Assembly: GCF_900021175.1 (NCBI RefSeq)
Contig: NZ_FCOP01000010.1
Location: 630,940 to 694,939, forward strand
Reading direction: 5' to 3'
Length of the DNA: 64,000 nt
DNA from: Pseudenterobacter timonensis
GTDB taxonomy: Bacteria > Pseudomonadota > Gammaproteobacteria > Enterobacterales > Enterobacteriaceae
Below, in pieces: positions 56,057 through 64,000 of this stretch; positions within the stretch are counted from its first letter, which is position 1; every line of letters begins with the position of its first letter. The notes below the pieces were generated by a model, which worked only from the letters and a program-made list of their open reading frames with translations, was not told the DNA's origin and searched no databases. Both the position numbers and the translations under genes were made by a program.

Positions 56057-57079
56057 ATGTTACGACTTTTACGCAATCAACCTCGTGCGGCGCTGCTGAT
56101 AGTGGCGCTGGTCGCCGCTAATCTGCTGGCCTGGGGCTGGGCATGGCGGGCATTCAGCGGCAGTACGGCGCTGATGGCGGCCAGCCTGCTGGCCTGGTGC
56201 TATGGCCTGCGTCACGCGGTGGATGCGGACCATATCGCCGCCATTGATACCGTGACGCGTAAGATGATGCAGCAGGGCAAACGTCCGGCTGGGGTGGGGG
56301 CGTGGTTCTCCCTCGGCCACTCCACCATTGTGGTGCTGGCCTCCATCGCCATTGCCGCCACCGCCACCGCGTTTCAGAAAAATATGGCCTGGTTCCATGA
56401 GACTGGCGGGCTGATTGGCACCGCCGTCTCCGCCACCTTCCTGCTGGCGATGGCGCTGGTCAATATGGTGATCCTGCGCGGCGTCTGGCGCAGCTTCCGT
56501 GCGCTTAAGCAGGGGCGCGCCACCCGCCTGGATGTCGAGCTGCCCTCTGCCGGGGGGCTGATGAGCAAACTCTTTGGCGCCACCTTCCGTCTGGTGAATA
56601 AGAGCTGGCAGATGTACCTGGTCGGATTTTTGTTTGGCCTTGGCTTTGATACCGCCACTGAGATTGGCGTACTTGGCATCTCCGCCGCCAGCGCCTCCAG
56701 CGGGATGTCGGTCTGGTCGATTATGGTCTTTCCGGCGCTGTTCGCCAGCGGCATGGCGCTGGTGGATACGCTCGATAATCTGCTGATGGTCGGCGCTTAC
56801 GGCTGGGCCTTTAATAAGCCGCAGCGCAAGCTCTATTACAACATGACGATCACCGGCACCTCCGTGGTGGTGGCGCTCTTTATCGGCGGTCTGGAAGCGC
56901 TGGGCCTGCTGATGGATAAGTTCGACCTGCACGGCGGCCTCTGGGACGCGGTGGCGGCGGTGAACGATAATCTCGGCGATGCGGGGTTTGTGGTGGTGGG
57001 GCTGTTTGCCGCTTGCTGGCTTATCTCCATGGTCAACTACCGCTGGCGGGGCTACGACGCGCTGGTGGTGCGATCCTGA
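56057..57079 (+). CDS. nickel/cobalt permease, NiCoT family (HoxN/NixA type)
   Basis: 340-aa membrane protein with about eight helices. The family signature in helix II, GLRHAVDADHIAAIDTVTRK, is complete (HAxDADHI), and the second signature LFGLGFDTATEIGVLG and FASGMALVDTLDNLLMVGAYGWAF are present. It starts 1 bp after hypF with AAAGGA before it, so it is co-transcribed with hydN-hypF and most likely supplies nickel for hydrogenase 3. Specificity for Ni over Co is inferred from context. Confidence 0.92.
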   Translation: MLRLLRNQPRAALLIVALVAANLLAWGWAWRAFSGSTALMAASLLAWCYGLRHAVDADHIAAIDTVTRKMMQQGKRPAGVGAWFSLGHSTIVVLASIAIAATATAFQKNMAWFHETGGLIGTAVSATFLLAMALVNMVILRGVWRSFRALKQGRATRLDVELPSAGGLMSKLFGATFRLVNKSWQMYLVGFLFGLGFDTATEIGVLGISAASASSGMSVWSIMVFPALFASGMALVDTLDNLLMVGAYGWAFNKPQRKLYYNMTITGTSVVVALFIGGLEALGLLMDKFDLHGGLWDAVAAVNDNLGDAGFVVVGLFAACWLISMVNYRWRGYDALVVRS

Positions 57080-57093
57080 ACCACTCAGCCCTG

Positions 57094-57297
57094 TTTTTGC
57101 CCGGCGGCGCTACGCTTGCGCGGGCCTACAAGGTTTGCCGTTATGGTGTTTAGTAAGCCGGGTAAGCGGAGCGCCGCCCGACATTACGAGGGTTAAGTAC
57201 TGTAGGCCGGGTAAGCGAAGCGTCACCCGGCATTACGAGGGTTAAGTACTGTAGGCCGGGTAAGCGAAGCGCCACCCGGCATTACGAGGGTTAAGCA
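57094..57297. repeat. REP cluster with three tandem 49-bp units
   Basis: An inverted REP (TTGCCCGGCGGCGC ... GGGCCTACAAGG, 57096-57133) is followed by three direct repeats of 49 bp starting at 57152, 57201 and 57250. Each consists of a REP half plus the spacer ATTACGAGGGTTAAG. The last spacer copy contains the stop codon of norW. Confidence 0.85.
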
Positions 57298-58424
57298 GGT
57301 AACGATTTCAGCAGCGCGAAGGCCTCCTTCATTCTGTCTTCGCTGACCACAAAGGCGCGCATCTGGCCGTCAGTATCGGTACCGCGCGCCACCATCCCCT
57401 GAGGCGAAAGGGCAATCTCCCAGTTCAGATCCTGACGCTGCGTTTCGCCTGCGAGATGTAGCGGCAGTTCTGGCGTTTTTACTTTCACCAGCATGGCGGG
57501 TAATTTCACCGGGGCGCTGCCGCCAAGCAGGTTTTTCGCAAGGAACATGGCGCTTAACTGAATTGGTTGCAGGAACGGCAGCATCTGGCCGTTAATTTCC
57601 GCGCAATCCCCCAGGGCATAAATGTCCGGCTGCGTGGTTTGCAGGTAGCTGTCTACCTTCACGCCGCGGTTTATTTCGGCGCCTGCGCGGTGCGCCAGCG
57701 CGGTTTCCGGGCGCAAACCTGTCGCCGCGATCGCCACATCCACGTCGACACTGCGGTTGCGGTCGAGCGTCGCACGAATGCCGTTTTCGGTTCTGCTCAG
57801 GCTCTGCAACTGCGATTTCAGCAACAGATGCACGCCCATGTCGGTCAGACGATGCTGTAAGCGACTGCTTACTTCCGCCGGCATCAGCGCTGACAGAATG
57901 CTGGCCGCGTGGTCAACCAGAGTGACGGATTTGCCCGCCCGACAGAAATCCATCGCCAGTTCGGTGCCAATCAGCCCGCCGCCGACAATCATTACGCGTT
58001 GCGCGTCACGCAGCAGCGTTTCGCTGGCCCGATACTCCTGCTGGCTATTGAGCGTGACCATCAGCTCGCGGCCCTCAACCGGCGGTACAAAGGCAGATGC
58101 CCCCGTCGCCAGCACCAGCTTGTCGTAGTGCCAGGTTTTATCTTTCGCTTTCACCACGTGGGCGTCGGCGTCGATATCTGTGACCCAAGTGTACGGAAAC
58201 AGACGCAGGTTAAACTGTTCGGCAAACTCCCCCGCCGTCTGGCGGGTGAGATCGTCGGCGCGCTGATTCTGGCTAATGACATGGCTTAAATCAGGCTTGT
58301 TGTACTCATCCATGCTGTCGGCGGCAATCACCGTCAACGGCACGTTAGCATCCTGTTTGCGGATATTTTTCACCAGCTGGCGGGCGGCAAAGCCCGAGCC
58401 GATGATGACGATACCGTGGCTCAT
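57291..58424 (-). CDS. norW: NADH:flavorubredoxin reductase NorW
   Basis: FAD enzyme that passes electrons from NADH to NorV. It is 377 aa. FAD motif [22 protein letters not shown] motif [16 protein letters not shown], and [11 protein letters not shown] near the C-terminus. It overlaps norV by 4 bases. Its stop codon lies within the tandem REP unit. Confidence 0.96.
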   Translation of the reverse strand: MSHGIVIIGSGFAARQLVKNIRKQDANVPLTVIAADSMDEYNKPDLSHVISQNQRADDLTRQTAGEFAEQFNLRLFPYTWVTDIDADAHVVKAKDKTWHYDKLVLATGASAFVPPVEGRELMVTLNSQQEYRASETLLRDAQRVMIVGGGLIGTELAMDFCRAGKSVTLVDHAASILSALMPAEVSSRLQHRLTDMGVHLLLKSQLQSLSRTENGIRATLDRNRSVDVDVAIAATGLRPETALAHRAGAEINRGVKVDSYLQTTQPDIYALGDCAEINGQMLPFLQPIQLSAMFLAKNLLGGSAPVKLPAMLVKVKTPELPLHLAGETQRQDLNWEIALSPQGMVARGTDTDGQMRAFVVSEDRMKEAFALLKSLPA

Positions 58425-59869
58425 TTTGCCTCCGTCGCCAGTTCATCAAAGACATCTTTCCCGAGGGAACATTCCGGGCAGAGGAAGTTGTCCGGGACCT
58501 CGCTCCACGGCGTACCCGGCGCGACATCCTGCAACGGCTCGCCCAGTTCAGGGTCGTAAATCCACTGGCAGACGCTGCACTGCATGCAAGGGCCGAGGTC
58601 GGCAGTGGCAGGGGCGGCTTCTGCTACGGTTTCCTGCGCAACCGTCGCGACGGGGGCGGTTTCCGGCAGCGGTGCGAGCGCCCACTGACGTGCAATGTCA
58701 CGTCCGTGCTGACGGCAGAGTTCCAGCGCGTCCAGATCCGGACGCCATTTCGCCTTCAGGCTCAGGGACATCTCAAAGCCGGCGTCCTGCAGGCGGGTAG
58801 AGAGGCGATCCACCGCGCCGCCGCTCCAGCCGTGGGAGCCGAAGGCGCTGGCGCGTTTGTTGCGAAAACGCAGGCCGGTCATCTCTTCCACCAGGCCGGC
58901 GATTTTCGGCATCATCACATTATTCATGGTGGAGGTGCCGACAAGCACCCCTTTGGAGCGGAAGACGTTGGTCAGGATCTCGTTTTTATCACTGCGGGCG
59001 ACGTTAAAGATTTTCACCGCCACGTTCGGGTCAACTTCGTTGATGCCCTGGGCAATCGCATCCGCCATCATGCGGGTATTGTTGGACATGGTGTCATAGA
59101 AGATGGTGATCCGGTCTTCCTGATAGTCCGCCGCCCACTTCAGGTAGAGCTCGACAATCTGCGTCGGGTTGTCGCGCCAGACCACGCCGTGGGAAGTGGC
59201 GATCATATCCACCGGCAGGTTAAAGCCGAGAATTTCATTAATTTTCGGCGTCACCAGACGGCTGAACGGCGTCAGAATGTTGGCGTAGTAGCGCTGGCAT
59301 TGCTCGAACAGCTCGGTCTGATCCACTTCATCGTTAAAGAGACGTTCGTCGCAGTAGTGCTGGCCGAAGGCGTCGTTACTGAACAGCACCGCGTCGCCGG
59401 TCATGTAGGTCATCATACTGTCCGGCCAGTGCAGCATCGGGGTTTCAACGAAAATCAGCTGCTTGCCGTTGCCGATATCCAGCGTGTCGCCGGTTTTCAC
59501 CACGTTAAAGTTCCATTCCGGATGGTGGTGGTGGCCGGTAATCGAGTCGATAGCGTTGGCGGTGCAGTAGATCGGCGTGTCCGGGATCTGGGTCATCAGC
59601 TCGGTCAGCGCGCCAGCGTGATCCTCTTCGGCATGGTTGATGATGATATAGTCGATATCCGCCAGATCGATCTCGTTGCGCAGGTTCTGCACGAACTCAC
59701 GGCTGAACTTATGATCGACGGTGTCGATCAGCACATTTTTTTCTTCACGGATGAGATAGCTGTTGTAGCTGCTGCCGCGCAGCGTTTTATATTCGGTGCC
59801 GTGGAAATCACGGACTTCCCAGTCACGTTGGCCAACCCAATGAATGTTATTTTTAACCAGAATAGACAT
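58421..59869 (-). CDS. norV: anaerobic nitric oxide reductase flavorubredoxin NorV
   Basis: Reduces NO to N2O under anoxia. It is 482 aa (E. coli 479). The metallo-beta-lactamase-like di-iron domain has HAEEDHAG; the flavodoxin domain begins near [22 protein letters not shown]; the C-terminal rubredoxin has the two CxxC pairs in [15 protein letters not shown] and [10 protein letters not shown]. First gene of norVW, divergent from norR. Confidence 0.97.
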   Translation of the reverse strand: MSILVKNNIHWVGQRDWEVRDFHGTEYKTLRGSSYNSYLIREEKNVLIDTVDHKFSREFVQNLRNEIDLADIDYIIINHAEEDHAGALTELMTQIPDTPIYCTANAIDSITGHHHHPEWNFNVVKTGDTLDIGNGKQLIFVETPMLHWPDSMMTYMTGDAVLFSNDAFGQHYCDERLFNDEVDQTELFEQCQRYYANILTPFSRLVTPKINEILGFNLPVDMIATSHGVVWRDNPTQIVELYLKWAADYQEDRITIFYDTMSNNTRMMADAIAQGINEVDPNVAVKIFNVARSDKNEILTNVFRSKGVLVGTSTMNNVMMPKIAGLVEEMTGLRFRNKRASAFGSHGWSGGAVDRLSTRLQDAGFEMSLSLKAKWRPDLDALELCRQHGRDIARQWALAPLPETAPVATVAQETVAEAAPATADLGPCMQCSVCQWIYDPELGEPLQDVAPGTPWSEVPDNFLCPECSLGKDVFDELATEAK

Positions 59870-59914
59870 AGCAACCTCAATTAAATACCACGTTTAAATA
59901 CGATGGTTTAGCTA

Positions 59915-59931
59915 TATCAATTAGCGTGCCA
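59915..59931 (-). promoter_or_regulatory. sigma-54 promoter of norVW
   Basis: On the minus strand TGGCAC-GCTAA-TTGAT: intact -24 box, -12 box deviating in its last bases. It is 46-62 bp before norV. Confidence 0.65.
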
Positions 59932-59987
59932 ATTTTTTAATGTGCTGTTTTTAAATGATTTTTATTGATTTTCACCTTGCCTTGATT

Positions 59988-60043
59988 GTCAAAATGACAG
60001 TACGTAGAATAGTCATTATGACAATACAAATAGTCAAAATGAC
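59988..60043. promoter_or_regulatory. three NorR enhancer sites
   Basis: GTCAAAATGAC (59988-59998), GTCATTATGAC (60012-60022) and GTCAAAATGAC (60033-60043). All are perfect GTCA-N3-TGAC, the core recognised by the NorR hexamer; three sites are required in E. coli. Confidence 0.92.
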
Positions 60044-60055
60044 AACGAGGTGCCA

Positions 60056-61570
60056 ATGAGCTTTTCCGTAGATGTGCTGGCGAAGATCGCCATTGAGCTA
60101 CAGACCGGTATCGGCCATCAGGACCGCTTTCAGCGGCTCATCTCTACTCTGCGTCACGTGCTGGCGTGCGATGCCTCGGCGCTGCTGCGCTACGAGGGGC
60201 GGCAGTTTATTCCCCTGGCTATCGACGGGCTGGCGCAGGATGTCCTCGGGCGGCGGTTTACCCTGGAGGGGCACCCGCGCCTGGAGACCATCGCCCGTGC
60301 GGGGGATGTGGTGCGTTTTCCCGCCGACAGCGATCTGCCCGATCCCTACGACGGGCTGATCCCCGGTCAGGAGAGCCTGAAGGTGCACGCCTGCATCGGC
60401 CTGCCGCTTTTTGCCGGACAGCGCCTTATTGGCGCGCTGACCCTCGACGGCATGTCGCCGGATCGGTTCGATAACTTCAGCGATGAAGAGCTACGGCTAA
60501 TCGCCGCGCTGGCGGCGGGTGCGCTCAACAATGCTTTGCTGATTGAGCAGCTGGAGCGCCAGAACATCCTGCCGGGCAGCCCGGCACCGTTTGAGCAGGT
60601 GCGCCATACCGGGATGATCGGCCTTTCGCCGGGCATGGTGCAGCTTAAAAAAGAGATTGAGATTGTCGCGGCCTCCGATCTTAACGTACTGATTAGCGGC
60701 GAAACGGGAACCGGGAAGGAGCTGGTGGCGAAGGCGATCCACGAGGCGTCGCCGCGCGCCGTCAATCCGCTGGTCTACCTTAACTGCGCCGCGCTGCCGG
60801 AGAGCGTGGCGGAGAGCGAGCTGTTCGGCCACGTCAAAGGCGCTTTTACCGGCGCCATCAGCAACCGCAGCGGCAAGTTTGAGATGGCCGATAACGGCAC
60901 GCTGTTTCTGGATGAGATTGGCGAACTCTCGCTGGCGCTGCAGGCCAAGCTGCTGCGCGTGCTGCAGTATGGGGATATTCAGCGCGTCGGCGACGATCGC
61001 AGCCTGCGGGTGGATGTGCGGGTTCTGGCGGCCACCAACCGCGATCTGCGCGAGGAGGTGCTGGCCGGAAACTTTCGCGCCGATCTCTTTCACCGCCTGA
61101 GCGTCTTTCCGCTCCAGGTGCCGCCGCTGCGCGAGCGCGGCGAGGATGTAGTGCTGCTGGCAGGCTATTTCTGCGAGCAGTGCCGCCTGCGGATGGGGCT
61201 TTCCCGGGTGGTGTTAAGCCCTGACGCGCGCCGCTATCTGCTGAGCTACAGCTGGCCGGGTAACGTGCGCGAACTGGAACACGCCATTCACCGCGCGGTG
61301 GTACTGGCGCGGGCGACGCGATCCGATGACGAGGTGGTGCTGCACGCCAGCCATTTCACCCGGCACGATGAGAGCATGCCGGTGACGGCTCCGGAAAAAC
61401 CGCTCGCCCCCCGTCTGAACCTGCGTGAGGCGACGGAGACATTTCAGCGGGAGACCATTGCCCGCACGCTGGAACAGAACAACCATAGCTGGGCGGCCTG
61501 CGCGCGGGCGCTGGAGATGGACGTCGCCAACCTGCACCGGCTGGCGAAGCGTCTCGGGTTGAAGGGCTAG
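60056..61570 (+). CDS. norR: nitric oxide-responsive activator NorR
   Basis: Sigma-54 enhancer-binding protein. From ATG 60056 ([18 protein letters not shown]) it is 504 aa, as in E. coli; a GTG two codons earlier is ignored. The N-terminal GAF domain binds the NO-sensing iron ([12 protein letters not shown] region). AAA+ motifs are [24 protein letters not shown] and [22 protein letters not shown]; the C-terminal HTH is [23 protein letters not shown]. Its stop overlaps the convergent gutQ stop by 4 bases. Confidence 0.97.
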   Translation: MSFSVDVLAKIAIELQTGIGHQDRFQRLISTLRHVLACDASALLRYEGRQFIPLAIDGLAQDVLGRRFTLEGHPRLETIARAGDVVRFPADSDLPDPYDGLIPGQESLKVHACIGLPLFAGQRLIGALTLDGMSPDRFDNFSDEELRLIAALAAGALNNALLIEQLERQNILPGSPAPFEQVRHTGMIGLSPGMVQLKKEIEIVAASDLNVLISGETGTGKELVAKAIHEASPRAVNPLVYLNCAALPESVAESELFGHVKGAFTGAISNRSGKFEMADNGTLFLDEIGELSLALQAKLLRVLQYGDIQRVGDDRSLRVDVRVLAATNRDLREEVLAGNFRADLFHRLSVFPLQVPPLRERGEDVVLLAGYFCEQCRLRMGLSRVVLSPDARRYLLSYSWPGNVRELEHAIHRAVVLARATRSDDEVVLHASHFTRHDESMPVTAPEKPLAPRLNLREATETFQRETIARTLEQNNHSWAACARALEMDVANLHRLAKRLGLKG

Positions 61571-62532
61571 ATAATGCCCGCCTGATAGAAATCCTGCAGG
61601 TTGATGGCACCGCACAGCTTACCGTCGCCATCCACCACCGGGGCGGCGGTGATTTTGCGCTTCATCAACACCTCTTTAGCTTCGACGGCGCGGCTGTCGG
61701 CATTAAGCGTCAGCCCGCCTTTAGTCATCGCTTGTGAAACCGGCGACTCCAGCGTGCCGCCGCCCACCAGCCAGCGGCGCAGGTCGCCGTCGGTAAAGAC
61801 GCCCTGAACAAGGCTGTTAGTGTCGCACACCGCCACCAGCCCAAGCCCCGTGCGGCTGAGCTCCAGCATCGCATCCATGACGCTGGTATCCAGGATGACC
61901 TGCGGAACGGCATCGTCGGTGCGCATCAGGTGATGAACCTTGTTGAGCAGGCGTGCGCCGAGCGCCCCCGCCGGATGGGAACGGGCAAAATCCTCTTCGT
62001 TAAAGCCGCGCGCCTGCATTACCGCCATCGCCAGCGCGTCGCCCATCATCAGGGTGTTGACCGTGCTGGAGGTCGGAGCCAGATGCATCGGGCAGGCTTC
62101 GCGCTCCACGGAAATATCCAGCACCGCTTTTGCCGCCAGCCCCAGCGGGGAGCGGGGTTTGCCGGTCATCGCCAGCAGCGCCACCGACTTCTCCTGCAGG
62201 CGGGGAATAATCAGATCCAGCTCTTTCGCCGAGCCGGAGTAGGAGATAAAGAGCAGCACGTCGCGGCTCTCAATCATCCCCAGATCGCCATGCAGCGCCT
62301 CCGCCGGATGGACAAAGAAGGCGGGGGTGCCGGTGCTGGCGAGGGTGGCGGCAATCTTCCTGCCGATATGGCCCGATTTGCCGATGCCGGAGACAATCAC
62401 TTTACCTTCGCACTGGATAACCACGTTCGCCGCGCGCACGAAATCATCGCCAAGGCGGTCGGGCAGGCGGCTTGCCTCCTGCATTTCGAGCATCAGAGCC
62501 TGACGCCCGGCGTTTAACAGAAAATCACTCAT
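61567..62532 (-). CDS. gutQ: D-arabinose 5-phosphate isomerase GutQ
   Basis: Interconverts ribulose-5-P and arabinose-5-P (KdsD paralogue). From ATG 62532 ([16 protein letters not shown]) it is 321 aa, as in E. coli. The SIS domain has [42 protein letters not shown]; two CBS domains follow. Last gene of the srl operon, overlapping srlR by 8 bases. Confidence 0.96.
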   Translation of the reverse strand: MSDFLLNAGRQALMLEMQEASRLPDRLGDDFVRAANVVIQCEGKVIVSGIGKSGHIGRKIAATLASTGTPAFFVHPAEALHGDLGMIESRDVLLFISYSGSAKELDLIIPRLQEKSVALLAMTGKPRSPLGLAAKAVLDISVEREACPMHLAPTSSTVNTLMMGDALAMAVMQARGFNEEDFARSHPAGALGARLLNKVHHLMRTDDAVPQVILDTSVMDAMLELSRTGLGLVAVCDTNSLVQGVFTDGDLRRWLVGGGTLESPVSQAMTKGGLTLNADSRAVEAKEVLMKRKITAAPVVDGDGKLCGAINLQDFYQAGII

Positions 62533-63298
62533 TTCTCTCTCCGGTGACAATCACGTCGATCCCTTTCGCTTCCAGCGCCTTTCTGAACGCCGGGTCGATA
62601 CCGGCGTCGGTGATGAGTTTATCGACGCTTTCAAGCGTGCAGACAATGTTAGGGCTTTTGCGGCCAAACTTCGAGGAGTCAGCCATCAGAATCACCTCCC
62701 GCGCGGCGTTGCACATCGCTTTACTGACGCTGAACACCTCGTTAAAGGTGGTCACCCCCGCGTTGAGGTCGATGCCGTCGGTGCCCATAAAGAGTTTGTC
62801 GAAGCTGAAATGGTCGAAGGCGTTTTCAGCAAGCTGGCCGTGGAACGAGGCTGACTTTTTGCGAAAAGTACCGCCTGGCATCAGGATGGTCTGCTCGTTA
62901 TCAAACTCGGAGAGGGCGTTGACGATATGCAGGCTGTTGGTCATCACCGTGATGTTATTAAAGCGGCTTAAGAGCGGCACCATCTGCAACACCGTACTGC
63001 CCGCATCCAGAATGATGGAGTCGCCGTCGTGGATCAATTTCACCGCCGCCTCGGCGATTTTCGCCTTCTGATGGGTGTTGATCAGCGTTTTATGATCGAT
63101 AGGCGGATCGGCCTCATCTTTATTGAGCATCACGCCGCCATAGGTGCGTATTACCGCGCCGGCGTTTTCCAGCAGCACCAGATCCTTACGTATCGTGGTG
63201 CCGGTGGTCTTAAAGTGCAGGGCCAGTTCTTCAACCGCGCATTTTCCCTGCTTTTGCAGATATTCGAGAATGGCCGCCTGTCGCTGACGTGGTTTCAT
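62525..63298 (-). CDS. srlR: glucitol operon repressor SrlR (DeoR family)
   Basis: 257 aa, as in E. coli. N-terminal [50 protein letters not shown] and a C-terminal DeoR sugar-sensor domain ([32 protein letters not shown]). Represses srlAEBD-gutM-srlR-gutQ. Confidence 0.96.
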   Translation of the reverse strand: MKPRQRQAAILEYLQKQGKCAVEELALHFKTTGTTIRKDLVLLENAGAVIRTYGGVMLNKDEADPPIDHKTLINTHQKAKIAEAAVKLIHDGDSIILDAGSTVLQMVPLLSRFNNITVMTNSLHIVNALSEFDNEQTILMPGGTFRKKSASFHGQLAENAFDHFSFDKLFMGTDGIDLNAGVTTFNEVFSVSKAMCNAAREVILMADSSKFGRKSPNIVCTLESVDKLITDAGIDPAFRKALEAKGIDVIVTGERNE

Positions 63299-63360
63299 AG
63301 GCGTTAACTTCCTTAGTTGCGAAATGATAATTTCGCAAGCTTATAACGTTCACAACGAAA

Positions 63361-63720
63361 TTATCCATGTTTCAGTTTAAGCGCTAATGATAGTGCATTC
63401 TGACAGAGCGGATCATGGGGGAAGATCACATCAGGCTGTAATTCCAGAAGATGTTTACCCTGCATGGCGGGAATTTTTTGGGGGCTGGCGAATACCGTAA
63501 GCCCTTTCATAAAGAGCGTATCGGTAACCCGCTGATCTTCATCAAGCGCGACGGCGACCACCACGCGGGGCTTAAAACGTCCGCCGGAACGCCCCACACC
63601 GACCCGCCCCTGCAGGCAGAGCTGATCAAAGGCGCGGTTAAAGCGGGAGATCTGCCAGCCGCCCAGCGCCAGTTGGGCGCACCAGGCGATAACGGCGACG
63701 GTGATAAGTGCGGAAACCAT
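63361..63720 (-). CDS. gutM: glucitol operon activator GutM
   Basis: 119 aa from ATG 63720 (MVSALITVAVIAWCAQLALGGWQISRF), matching E. coli GutM in length and sequence. The N-terminus is hydrophobic, enough for one membrane helix. It is an activator of the srl operon whose mechanism is poorly known. An in-frame extension to 63846 runs through REP sequence and is rejected. Confidence 0.94.
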   Translation of the reverse strand: MVSALITVAVIAWCAQLALGGWQISRFNRAFDQLCLQGRVGVGRSGGRFKPRVVVAVALDEDQRVTDTLFMKGLTVFASPQKIPAMQGKHLLELQPDVIFPHDPLCQNALSLALKLKHG

Positions 63721-63770
63721 ATTTTGCTCCTTGAGTTTGTGCCGGGGCACGCGGCATGCCGGGATGTAAA

Positions 63771-63852
63771 TGCCGGATGGCGGCTGCGCCTTATCCGGCC
63801 CGTCTGGCGCTGCCCGAAAATGTAGGCCCGGTAAGCGCAGCGCCACCGGGCA
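63771..63852. repeat. BIME: two inverted REP units between srlD and gutM
   Basis: TGCCGGATGGCGGCTGCGCC (63771) and, inverted, TGTAGGCCCGGTAAGCGCAG to 63852. The two units differ in sequence, so they are likely distinct REP subtypes. Confidence 0.8.
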
Positions 63853-63861
63853 GTAACAACC

Positions 63862-64000
63862 TCAGAACATCACCTGCCCGCCGGTCACATTAATCGACTG
63901 TCCGGTGCAATACGAGGCTTTCGGGCTGGCGTAAAACAGCAGCATGTTCAGCACGTCCTGATAGTCGCAGCCGCGCTTCAGCGGCACTTTATCGATGTAA
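63862..64000 (-). CDS. srlD: sorbitol-6-phosphate dehydrogenase SrlD (3' end only)
   Basis: C-terminal 45 codons of the short-chain dehydrogenase that oxidises glucitol-6-P to fructose-6-P: YIDKVPLKRGCDYQDVLNML followed by LFYASPKASYCTGQSINVTGGQVMF and stop. The catalytic and NAD-binding parts lie beyond the window. It begins the segment srlD-gutM-srlR-gutQ. Confidence 0.95.
   Translation of the reverse strand, partial: YIDKVPLKRGCDYQDVLNMLLFYASPKASYCTGQSINVTGGQVMF

Noticed and set aside
57152-57297. Possible CRISPR array because of regular 49-bp repeats
   Set aside because: The repeated part includes the whole unit, there are no unique spacers, and the palindrome is REP; no cas genes nearby.

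Overview
The window is chromosomal DNA of an enteric gammaproteobacterium. Gene order and protein sequences follow the E. coli rlmD-relA to srl segment almost gene for gene, but several traits point to an Enterobacter/Klebsiella/Leclercia-type genome rather than E. coli. These are a second, CysB-type cysG fused to the cysDNC operon, nanE directly after eno, a hydroxyarylic acid decarboxylase operon between rpoS and mutS, a NiCoT nickel permease after hypF, high GC, and many REP elements of the type GCCGGGTAAGGCG. I cannot fix the genus from sequence alone.

Layout. (1) 1-8.6 kb is housekeeping: rlmD (3' end), relA, mazG (no mazEF in between), pyrG, eno, nanE, and the preQ0 genes queE and queD. 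(2) 8.9-20.5 kb is assimilatory sulfate reduction: cysJIH, an HAAAP-family permease and iap in the place where E. coli carries its CRISPR-cas locus (no array here), then cysG-cysD-cysN-cysC. (3) 20.5-27.2 kb is the conserved ygbE-ftsB-ispD-ispF-truD-surE-pcm-nlpD-rpoS block. (4) 27.2-31.5 kb is the variable rpoS-mutS interval: a MarR regulator with paired operators, bsdBCD, a GC-rich repeat, a 24-bp remnant of a second mutS 3' end, and a complete IS110-family (IS621-like) element with a recognisable bridge RNA. (5) 31.5-35 kb holds mutS, a SymE-like toxin gene with an SOS box, and ygbA with an NsrR-like site. (6) 35-48.9 kb is the formate hydrogenlyase locus: hypABCDE-fhlA facing hycABCDEFGHI, with sigma-54 promoters. 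(7) 49-53.1 kb is the cryptic-type beta-glucoside operon ascBF with its repressor ascG. (8) 53.2-57.1 kb is hydN-hypF-nickel permease; hypF is frameshifted by an exact 38-bp tandem duplication. (9) 57.3-61.6 kb is the nitric oxide module norWV/norR. (10) 61.6-64 kb is the distal glucitol operon: srlD (3' end), gutM, srlR and gutQ.

The genes form linked metabolic units. CysG makes siroheme for CysI, and CysDNC makes PAPS for CysH. HypA-F and the nickel permease serve maturation of the HycE large subunit, which HycI finishes by C-terminal cleavage; FhlA drives both the hyc and hyp sides. NorR, NsrR and LexA sites are directly readable.

The most notable observation is the IS621-like element. 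Its ends, CT core, donor junction, bridge RNA guide loops and REP target can all be read and agree with one another. Also worth attention are the hypF duplication, repeats that have replaced the 3' end of hycI and entered the hycE-hycF gap, and the duplicated, diverged mutS tail.
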